NCBI GenBank assembly: GCA_946631535.1
Contig: CAMPAF010000132.1
Span: 1 to 7,900 of the forward strand
Source: an uncultured Verrucomicrobiota bacterium
Lineage (GTDB): Bacteria; Verrucomicrobiota; Kiritimatiellia; RFP12; UBA1067
Direction of reading: 5' to 3'
DNA: 7,900 nt
Shown piece after piece: positions 1-6,300 of the stretch (position 1 is its first letter; every line of letters starts with the position of its first letter). The position numbers and the translations under genes were made by a program. The notes under the pieces were generated by a model. That model ran no database searches and was not told the origin of the DNA. It saw nothing but the letters and a program-made list of their open reading frames with translations.

Positions 1-992
1 AGGTGACGCCGCGCAACTACACGTTCCGCAGCCGCGAGTTCGAGCAGATGGAGCTTGAGTTCTTCATCCGGCCGGACGAGGCCGTCGAGATCCTGCACGG
101 ACACGTGGTGACGCTCGCCGACAACCCCGACCTGGACGGCCCCGTGCAGGACGACTGGGGCTGGGAGGTGTGGCACAAGTACTGGGTGGAGCAGCGCAAG
201 AAGTTCCTCACCGCCGTCGGTCTGCCGCCCTCGCGCTTCGTCGAGTACTGGCAGAAGCCCGACGAGCTCGCCCACTACGCCCGCGCCTGCGTGGACATCG
301 AGTACGACTTCCCGTTCGGCCGCCAGGAGCTCGAGGGCATCGCCGCCCGCAGCGACTTCGACCTCTCCCAGCACCAGAAGTGGTCCGGCGAGAGCCAGAT
401 GGTGTTCGACGACCCGCTCAAGCAGGCGGCGAAGAAGATGGACGACGCGGCCCGCGCCGCCTTCATCGAGAAGGTCCAGAAGGACTGGGTTTCGCGCGGC
501 AAGGACGCGCTCGCCGCCGAGGCGTTCTGCAAGAACCTCTTCGACGGCAAGTACGTGCCGCACGTGATCGAGCCGTCCGCCGGCGTCGACCGCCTGATGC
601 TCGCCCTCCTCTGCGAGGCGTACGAGGAGCAGAAGCTCACGGACGACAAGGGCAAGGACGACGTCCGCACCGTGCTGCACTTCAACCCGAAGGTCGCGCC
701 CGTCAAGGTGGCCGTGTTCCCGCTCGTCAAGAAGGACGAGGCCAGCTACAAGATGGCCAAGGACATCTTCGCCAAGCTCCGCAAGAAGGTGAACACCTTC
801 TGGGACGAGAGCGGGCAGATCGGCCGCCGCTACCGCCGCCAGGACGAGGCTGGCACGCCGTGGTGCATCACGGTGGACCCCGAGTCGCCAAAGGACGGCA
901 AGTTCACGGTGCGCGACCGCGACTCGATGCAGCAGGAGCGCCTCTCCTACGAGGAGTTCCTCGCGAAGATGTACGCCGCGCTGGAGTTTTGA
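1..992 (+). CDS. glyQS: Glycyl-tRNA synthetase, class II single-chain type (5'-truncated by the window)
   Basis: This enzyme charges tRNA(Gly) with glycine in the cytoplasm, using ATP. The frame is open from the window edge. The GTG at 3-5 is an internal valine, not a start, because the sequence begins inside class II motif 2 (ITPRN-type stretch, then FRSREFEQMELEFF at in-window residues 8-21). The next part, with a DFDLSQHQ stretch, matches the middle of the alpha2-type bacterial and eukaryotic enzyme. Class II motif 3, EPSAGVDRLMLALL, lies at about 190-203. The C-terminal anticodon-binding domain starts near residue 225 with VAPVKVAVFPLVKK and runs to the end. About 330 residues are present; the missing N-terminus would hold motif 1 and the first part of motif 2. 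The stop TGA (990-992) overlaps the ATG of the HNH gene. The family assignment is firm. The gene symbol follows usage for the fused or alpha2 form. Confidence 0.95.
   Translation, partial: VTPRNYTFRSREFEQMELEFFIRPDEAVEILHGHVVTLADNPDLDGPVQDDWGWEVWHKYWVEQRKKFLTAVGLPPSRFVEYWQKPDELAHYARACVDIEYDFPFGRQELEGIAARSDFDLSQHQKWSGESQMVFDDPLKQAAKKMDDAARAAFIEKVQKDWVSRGKDALAAEAFCKNLFDGKYVPHVIEPSAGVDRLMLALLCEAYEEQKLTDDKGKDDVRTVLHFNPKVAPVKVAVFPLVKKDEASYKMAKDIFAKLRKKVNTFWDESGQIGRRYRRQDEAGTPWCITVDPESPKDGKFTVRDRDSMQQERLSYEEFLAKMYAALEF
983..986 (+). promoter_or_regulatory. Shine-Dalgarno for the HNH gene
   Basis: GGAG ends 5 nt before the ATG at 992, inside the last codons of glyQS. It supports 992 as the HNH start and suggests translation from the glyQS mRNA. 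Confidence 0.6.
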
Positions 993-1297
993 TGGCCGAC
1001 TGGCTAGACCTAAATCCAGACCCTGCCCACGTGAAGCGCGAGCGCGAAAAGGCGCGCGCGCTGCGGAAGACCGACTGGTGGCGCGCGCAGATCGCCGCCG
1101 GCGTGTGCCACTACTGCCACAAGAAGGTAGGCGCGGCGAACCTTACGCTCGACCACGTGGTGCCAGTGGCGCGCGGGGGGAGGTCCACGCGCGGCAACTG
1201 CGTGCCGTGCTGCGCGGCGTGCAACGCCTCGAAGAAGGCGTACACGCCCGCAGAGCAGATACTCGACCAGCTCTTCCCCACGCAAAGCGCCTGTTGA
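992..1297 (+). CDS. Small stand-alone HNH endonuclease-family protein
   Basis: A 101-residue protein with a compact HNH (McrA-like) nuclease fold. A basic, helical N-terminus (about residues 12-30) is followed by a first zinc knuckle C39-H-Y-C42. The core is L-D54-H55-V-V-P with a GG turn and N69, and a second knuckle is C74-A-A-C77-N78. All HNH metal and zinc ligands expected for the family seem present, so it is probably an active, metal-dependent DNA nicking or cutting enzyme. Its biological substrate cannot be read from the sequence. The start at 992 is chosen because the ATG overlaps the glyQS stop (TGATG) and a GGAG at 983-986 lies 5 nt upstream. An open frame continuing further upstream is a shadow of glyQS. 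Translation is probably coupled to the synthetase. No methylase, transposase or phage gene is adjacent, so it could be a lone domestic nuclease or a passenger gene. Confidence 0.88.
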   Translation: MADWLDLNPDPAHVKREREKARALRKTDWWRAQIAAGVCHYCHKKVGAANLTLDHVVPVARGGRSTRGNCVPCCAACNASKKAYTPAEQILDQLFPTQSAC

Positions 1298-1304
1298 TGT
1301 GAAA

Positions 1305-1460
1305 ATGAAGCGCGAAAGAGTCGTTTTTCTTGACTGGCTGCGGGTCATTGCCTGTTTCATGGTGATGGCCATACATTCGGCGGAGCCGTTCTACCTTGGT
1401 CAGCAGCTCGGGGTGGAAAGTTGCGTGGCGGACGCAGATTGCCGCCCCGCTGACTTTTGA
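1305..1460 (+). pseudogene. N-terminal remnant of an acyltransferase family 3 membrane protein
   Basis: The 51-codon frame starts with MKRERVVFLDWLRVIACF and continues VMAIHSAEPFYLG. This is the typical first membrane helix of acyltransferase-3 (OafA/WecH-like) proteins, with the L-D-W-L-R motif and the family's conserved histidine in helix 1 (IHS). Intact members are roughly 330-400 residues with about ten membrane helices. Here similarity stops after about 32 residues, at around 1400, where a palindrome begins, and the frame ends at TGA 1458-1460. It starts 8 nt after the HNH stop with no clear Shine-Dalgarno of its own. It therefore looks like the head of a gene whose remainder was deleted or rearranged. 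The same bases are read on the other strand as the last codons of the kinase. The alternative, a real short membrane peptide, is less likely. Confidence 0.7.
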
Positions 1461-2670
1461 GACGCTGGTGCGCTTCTATGGCGTATTTGAGTCGTCCCTG
1501 CGAGGCTCGTATGGTTTCGTTGGACGGGAAACGGACCATGAGCGAACGTACGGCTTCGCACGCGCGCTTCAGCTCCGCATCGCGTACGTCACCCTGGCGG
1601 CGGTCGACGTTCGTAAGCGCAAAGACGAGCGATCGCGCTGCCGAGGCGGCTTCCTGCTCGGTCTGGGCCAGCGCCTTCTCGGTTTGCGCTCGCGCGCGTT
1701 CCGTTTCTGCCAAGGCGCGCGTCGTGCGCACGTAGCCGACCGCAAGCGCGGCGACGAACGCCGCGAGAAGGCTCGCGGCGGAGACAGTTCCAAAAGCGGC
1801 GAGGGGATTGCGCCGCGCAAAAAGCCGAAAGCGGCGCAAGGGTGACGGCGGATTGGCGGCGACGGGCGCGTGCGCGAGGAAACGGTGCAAATCGTCAAGC
1901 ATCGCCTCAACGCTTTCGTAGCGGTCGGTTGGATCGTGCGCAGTAGCCTTAGCGCAAATCGCGGCGAAATCAGGAGGCACGCGTGACCCTCCCAGTTCGC
2001 GCAGGGTCACGCCAAGCGAATACTGGTCGCTCGATTCGGTCGCTTCGCCGCCGTTAAGCACTTCCGGCGCCATGTAGCGTTTCGTGCCGCTTTTGTCCCT
2101 GACGCCTTCCGCCGCGAGGCAGGCAAGGCCGAAGTCGCCGAGTTTCACCCTTCCGTCTTCGCCGATGAAGACGTTGGACGGCTTCACGTCGCGGTGGAGA
2201 ATGCCGCACCTGTGGGCGTATGAAAGCGCCTCGGCGGCGGCGATGCCAAGGCGAACCACTTCTTCCATCGAGTGGAACGTGTGCCTTTCGGCACTTTCGC
2301 CTTTGACCAGTTCCATTGCGAACCATGCAGAGTCGGCAACGACTCCTGCCGAGAATACCTGCACGATGTTGGGATGGTGAAGTTGCGCGACGGTTCGCGC
2401 CTCGTCCGGGAGTGGCGTGTCCGATTTCTCCGAAACGACCTTGACAGCGACGTCGCGCCCAAGCGAAACCTGCCGCGCCACGTAGACTGCCCCCATGCCG
2501 CCCTGTCCGAGCGGCGAGACGATCTGGAAATCAGGAATCTCGGGAGGGGCGCAATTGATTGCGCCCGCGTCGGTCGCAGCGAACTGCGCCCCTCCCATGT
2601 CGAACGCGGCCAGTTCGTCCAGTTCGGAAGCCAATGACCGAAGTTCCTCCGTCAGTTCTTCCTGATGCAT
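1357..2670 (-). CDS. Membrane-anchored Ser/Thr protein kinase (Hanks type) with altered C-terminus
   Basis: A 437-residue kinase expected to phosphorylate Ser/Thr residues. A helical N-terminus (1-25) is followed by a low-complexity insert encoded by a palindrome (about 26-43). The kinase domain spans about 48-265: G55-Q-G-G-M-G60 loop, Lys77 in VAVK, candidate helix-C Glu90, HRD catalytic loop (H159-R-D161, K163, N166), DFG 179-181 and APE 201-203. All core catalytic residues are present, so it should be active. The C-lobe after APE is compact. One membrane helix lies at about 288-314, then an extracytoplasmic coiled coil with repeated ALAQTE-type units (318-342) and a helical segment. The last 30 or so residues come from the junction palindrome and antisense of the acyltransferase remnant, so the native C-terminus is probably lost. 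Start 2670 is preferred over 2763: it has GGAGG 4 nt upstream, while the longer form lies inside the sigma gene. It overlaps the sigma gene by 19 bp. Confidence 0.93.
   Translation of the reverse strand: MHQEELTEELRSLASELDELAAFDMGGAQFAATDAGAINCAPPEIPDFQIVSPLGQGGMGAVYVARQVSLGRDVAVKVVSEKSDTPLPDEARTVAQLHHPNIVQVFSAGVVADSAWFAMELVKGESAERHTFHSMEEVVRLGIAAAEALSYAHRCGILHRDVKPSNVFIGEDGRVKLGDFGLACLAAEGVRDKSGTKRYMAPEVLNGGEATESSDQYSLGVTLRELGGSRVPPDFAAICAKATAHDPTDRYESVEAMLDDLHRFLAHAPVAANPPSPLRRFRLFARRNPLAAFGTVSAASLLAAFVAALAVGYVRTTRALAETERARAQTEKALAQTEQEAASAARSLVFALTNVDRRQGDVRDAELKRACEAVRSLMVRFPSNETIRASQGRLKYAIEAHQRLKSQRGGNLRPPRNFPPRAADQGRTAPPNVWPSP
1399..1454. repeat. 56-bp imperfect palindrome at the acyltransferase/kinase junction
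   Basis: The left arm reads GTCAGC, then a 5-nt AGCTC insertion, then GGGGTGG (1399-1416). The right arm is CCGCCCC followed by GCTGAC (1442-1454). The right arm pairs with the left apart from the insertion and one G-T pair. A second, inner stem, TGCGT (1422-1426) with ACGCA (1432-1436), encloses a GGCGG loop. On the plus strand TTTT follows the right arm at 1455-1458, so it might weakly terminate transcription of the upstream plus-strand genes. It is read in the kinase frame as a Pro/Arg-rich tail. It does not match the GGGAGG-bounded palindromes elsewhere in the window, so it is probably a separate element. Confidence 0.6.
2542..2596. repeat. Palindromic element A inside the kinase gene
   Basis: Perfect 12-bp terminal inverted repeats, GGGAGGGGCGCA (2542-2553) and TGCGCCCCTCCC (2585-2596), enclose two alternative hairpins. 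The first is a 9-bp stem, GGGCGCAAT with ATTGCGCCC, around a 2-nt loop (2547-2566). The second is CGCAG/CTGCG around CGAA (2575-2588). It is read in frame as about 18 residues between the N-terminal helix and the kinase domain. It shares its ends and two-hairpin plan with elements B and D, but the interior has diverged. Confidence 0.75.
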
Positions 2671-3263
2671 GAAACCTCCGCAAGCTTCTGTTGCAAGCGC
2701 TCCAAGGCACGGACATAGCGGATCGACGCCGCCTTTTCCGTGAGCCCCAGCGCGGCGGCGCATTCGGCGTTGCCCATTCCGTCGAAGTGGCGCATGACGA
2801 GGATCGCGCGGTCGTTCTCCGGCATCGCGGCAAGGGTGCGGCGAAGAATCGAATGGCGCTCGTCTCTGTCCACGCGGGAGGCTGGAGACGTGATGTCGGC
2901 GGGCAATTCTCCTACGCCTAAATCGCTGCCGGGCTCGCGGGCATCTCCATCGATCCTACGCTCTCCATCCTCCATTCTCAATTCTTTATAGGCATCGCGT
3001 CCTTGCGCCTGGAGGTGGCGGCGCTCGATGTCGCATATCGTCTGAAGAAGGAGCGTTCGCAGCTTGTAGTAGATTGGCACGTCGCCATGCGCGGCGAAAT
3101 AGTCAAGCCGCTTCGTCGCGTTGACGTATGTTTCCGACAGGACATCCTCCACGCTCATTCTCTTGAACAGTATCGGGTTGATCCGTTTCTGTGCCAGCGC
3201 GAAGAGCCTCTGCCTGTGTTCGGCAAAGCCAGCGGCGAGTTTGTCCTGCGGGAAGTCTTCCAT
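2652..3263 (-). CDS. RNA polymerase sigma factor, sigma-70 family (ECF-like, kinase-linked)
   Basis: A 203-residue protein with the two domains of a minimal sigma factor that directs RNA polymerase to particular promoters. Region 2 spans about 16-90: RINPILFKRMSVEDVLSET, then YYKLRTLLLQTICDIERRHL, which corresponds to the -10 recognition helix. A long, poorly conserved linker follows (93-134) and contains a heptanucleotide repeat. Region 4 (137-196) carries the -35-binding helix-turn-helix: LAAMPENDRAILVMRHFDGM, then AECAAALGLTEKAASIRYVRAL. No anti-sigma factor is adjacent. The downstream overlapping gene is a Ser/Thr kinase, an arrangement known in Planctomycetes and relatives, so kinase signalling may control this factor. 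The start at 3263 is preferred to 3323. It places ATG 7 nt after a TAAAAT box, and the 20 extra upstream residues are unlike the family. Confidence 0.9.
   Translation of the reverse strand: MEDFPQDKLAAGFAEHRQRLFALAQKRINPILFKRMSVEDVLSETYVNATKRLDYFAAHGDVPIYYKLRTLLLQTICDIERRHLQAQGRDAYKELRMEDGERRIDGDAREPGSDLGVGELPADITSPASRVDRDERHSILRRTLAAMPENDRAILVMRHFDGMGNAECAAALGLTEKAASIRYVRALERLQQKLAEVSCIRKN
2675..2679 (-). promoter_or_regulatory. Shine-Dalgarno for the kinase gene
   Basis: GGAGG on the minus strand lies 4 nt before the ATG at 2670. It decides between this start and the in-frame ATG at 2763. It sits within the 3' end of the sigma gene, consistent with reinitiation or coupled translation. Confidence 0.75.
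2964..2984 (-). repeat. Three tandem heptanucleotides in the sigma-factor linker
   Basis: On the plus strand the units are TCCATCC, TCCATTC and TCAATTC, back to back (GAATTGA GAATGGA GGATGGA on the coding strand), and weaker copies follow on the coding side. Three 7-nt units make 21 nt, so the frame is kept and seven linker residues are encoded. The same ATGGAGAATGG word appears once more upstream of the gene at about 3312-3323. Confidence 0.5.
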
Positions 3264-3265
3264 GC

Positions 3266-3302
3266 CGCGTATTTTACCATATTCCAGGCGCTCGCGAGAC
3301 AA
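3266..3302 (-). promoter_or_regulatory. Putative promoter of the sigma-kinase unit
   Basis: On the minus strand TATGG-TAAAAT-ACGCG (3281 to 3266) gives an extended -10 (TGG before TAAAAT). The hexamer ends 7 nt before the ATG at 3263. A TTGTCT at 3302-3297 could be a -35, but the 20-nt spacing is too long to be convincing. There is no Shine-Dalgarno before the ATG. Transcription should begin at or very near the ATG. Confidence 0.5.
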
Positions 3303-3344
3303 GGTTGCATGGCCATTCTCCATTATGACGTGTGCTCCCGCAGG

Positions 3345-3373
3345 TTGCCTGCATCGGACGTTTCTGCTATCCT
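3345..3373 (+). promoter_or_regulatory. Putative promoter of the GH92-esterase gene
   Basis: TTGCCT (3345-3350) and TATCCT (3368-3373) are separated by 17 nt, and TGC precedes the -10 as an extended -10. The -10 ends 6 nt before the ATG at 3380 and no Shine-Dalgarno is present. This supports the ATG at 3380 as the start and predicts a leaderless or nearly leaderless transcript. Confidence 0.55.
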
Positions 3374-3379
3374 ATTGGC

Positions 3380-6300
3380 ATGAAACTTTCTGCCGTTCTT
3401 GTCATATCATGTCTAGTGGTCCCCGTAGGTTTTCTTGCCGTTGTTGCGCAAGGGGCCGAGGCGTCGGCCGCGTCCGGCGAGGCCGACGTCGCCTCGTACG
3501 TGGACACGCGCATCGGCGGATCGTACCGCGGACACACTTTCCCTGGCGCGGCATGTCCGTTCTCGCTCGTGCAGGCGAGTCCGGACACGGGGCTTTGCGA
3601 CTGGGACCACTGCTCCGGCTACGTGTGGGAGGACAAGTTCGTCTACGGGTTCTCGCAGACACACCTGAGCGGCACGGGCTGCCCCGATCTCGAAGACGTA
3701 CGAATCCTGCCGTTCTCCGTCGGATTCGCGGACGGCGATCCGGTGCAGTGGCGCCTGGCGAAGGACTTCGGCTCCGAGAAGGGCACGCCTGGCTACTACA
3801 CCGTGTCGTTCACGAACGACGGCATCGTAGCCGAGGCGACGGCCACGCCGCGCGTGGGCGTGTACCGCTTCACTTATGCCGCCGGCAAGCCGGTGAAACT
3901 GCTGGTGGATCTCCAGTGGGTGAACGCGGGTGCGATGCGCAAGGCCGTCGTGGAGTTCGAGAACGCCTTGGGCGATGACGGTCGCTCGTTCTCGGGCGGC
4001 CGCAGGACGCACGCCTGGCTGCGGCGTAGCGTGTACTGGAAGGTCGTTTTCGACCGCCCGTGGACGAAGGCTACGAAGCTGCCGAAAGCGCAGTCCACGG
4101 AGAAGGGCGACCGCTACGTGCTAGAGTTTGCATCCGGCGCGCCGCTCGTGGTGAAGGCCGCCATCTCGACGGTCGACAAGGACGGCGCGGCGAAGAACTA
4201 CGCGGCCGAGGCGGAGGGACGGTCCTTCGACGAGGTCCGCGCGGCGGCGAGGGCGAAGTGGAACGCGCTTCTCTCGCGCATGCAGGTGCCTGGGGCGTCC
4301 GCCGAGCAGCGCACCGCCTTCTACACGGCGCTCTACCACCTCTTCATCCAGCCCAACGACATCGCGGACGTCGACGGACGCTACCGTGGCGGTGACGCGA
4401 AGGTGGCGACTGCGAAGGGCGGCGCTTACTACACAGGTCTCTCGCTCTGGGACACGTTCCGGGCCGCGCATCCGTTCTACACGCTCGCGATCCCCGAGCG
4501 CGTGGACGGATTCGTCAATTCCATGCTGGGACACTACCGCGCGCTCGGATTTCTGCCGGTGATCCCGTACTTCGGATGGGAATCGTATTGCATGATCGGC
4601 AACCACTCGGTGCCTGTGATCGTGGATGCCTACCTCAAGGGATTTCGCGGGTTCGACGCGGACCTCGCGTTCGAGGCCGTGACGAACTCGCTTACGGTGA
4701 CGCACCGGAACCTCGACGGCAAGCCAAAGATCAAGGAGGAATGGGATCTTTACGACAGATACGGCTACTACCCGTTCGACAAGATCAGGGGCGAGTCGAT
4801 TTCGCGCACGCTGGAGTGCGGCTTCAACGACTGGTGCGCGGCGCAGCTCTGCGCGGCGTTAGGGCGAGGAGACGAGGCGTTCTTTCGCCGGCGTTCCGGA
4901 TATTGGAAGAACGTGTTCGACGCGTCGACGGGCTTCATGCGAGGCAAGGATACGCAGGGGAAGTGGCGTGATCCGTTCGACCCCTTTCAACTGGGGCACG
5001 ACCACAACAGGCCCAACGACTTCACGGAGGGCAACGCCTTCCAGTACACGTGGCACGTCCTGCAGGATCCAATCGGCCTGATCGCTGCGATGGGTGGTAA
5101 AGATGCGTTCGTCAAGAAGCTCGACGCGCTCTTCGTGCAGCCGGAGCGGACGGAGGGCATGGGCTTCGTGGGCGACGTGACGGGACTCATCGGACAGTAC
5201 GCGCATGGCAACGAACCTAGCCACCACGTGGCGTACTTCTACCCGTTCGCGGGACGTCCTGACAGGACGGCGGAGGTCGTCCGCGAAGTTTGCGACAGGT
5301 TCTACGGCGTGAAGCCTGGCGACCTGTGCGGCAACGACGACTGCGGGCAGATGAGCGCATGGTACGTGTTTGCGGCGATGGGGTTCTATCCGTTCAACCC
5401 GTGCGGCGGCGACTACGTGCTGGGCGCGCCGCAGTTCCCCAAGGTCGTACTGCATCTCCCTGCCGCCGCCGAGACGGCGGCTCTCCATACGGGAGGATCG
5501 CGCTCCAGCGCGACCGCGGACGCGCAGGAGCGCGTCCCTCCCCGAACGTTCACCATCGTGGCGAAGGGCCTCACGCGGGAGAACAAGTACGTGAAGTCCG
5601 TGACGCTGAACGGCAAGCCGCTGCGCGGATTCATACTGAAGCACGCCGACATCGTGCGTGGTGGTGAACTGGTGTTCGAGATGTGCGCGTCCAGAGACGA
5701 CGCTCGGCGCCGCCCCGCGCAAGTTCCGCAGCGCGAGCTGGAGACGGCCGTTGCGCGCCCTGTCCTGCCGTCAGTGCTCGCCGGTTCAAGCGAGCTGCTC
5801 GCGATGAGCGCGCTGGCCGAGGCCGACATCGCGGCCGACGAGGCGTGGCGGAAGGTCAAGACGTCGGAAGAGATGGCCGTTCGCCAGAAGGCGATGCGCG
5901 CGTCCTTTCTCGTCGCGCTGGGCGGTCTGCCCGAGCGGACGCCGCTTCAGGCCCGCACCACTGGCACGGTCCTTCTCGAAGAGGGCATCCGTATCGAGAA
6001 GGTGCTGTTTGCGTCGCAGTCGAATTTCTGGGTGAGCGGAAACGTGTACGTGCCGCGCGCCGACGCGGATTTTCGCAAGCCGTATCCGGCCTTACTCGTT
6101 CCCTGTGGCCACACGGACAACGGCAAGGCTGCCGTCGGCTACCAGTACGCCGGCATCGCCGGGGCGCGTGCCGGGTTCGTCACGCTCGTGTACGATCCCG
6201 TCGACCAGGGCGAGCGCGCCGAGGCCCCTGAACGCACGAGCTGGAAGGGGCACAACTGGGGCGGCGCGCTCGCGGACCGGCTCGGCTGGTCCTTTGCGCG

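Larger units (their letters stand above)
3264..3379. other. Divergent intergenic region
   Basis: These 116 bp separate the sigma-kinase unit (minus) from the GH92-esterase gene (plus). Apart from the two outward-facing promoter candidates I see no operator-like inverted repeat, riboswitch or small RNA. Confidence 0.6.

Noticed and set aside
170..991. Upstream extension of the HNH frame through glyQS
   Set aside because: The translated stretch is Arg/Ala/Gly/Pro-rich shadow sequence of glyQS. The HNH protein has a good start and Shine-Dalgarno at 992.
2671..2763. Longer kinase start at 2763
   Set aside because: The extra 31 residues lie wholly inside the sigma gene and look unlike kinase N-termini, whereas the ATG at 2670 has GGAGG 4 nt upstream.
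3264..3323. Longer sigma-factor start at 3323
   Set aside because: It would place the TAAAAT box inside the gene, and the 20 extra residues do not resemble the family.
3410..3412. Possible lipobox cysteine (V-I-S-C11) in the signal peptide of the GH92-esterase protein
   Set aside because: The hydrophobic core before the cysteine is too short and hydrophobic sequence continues well beyond it. An ordinary signal peptide cut near residues 25-28 fits better.
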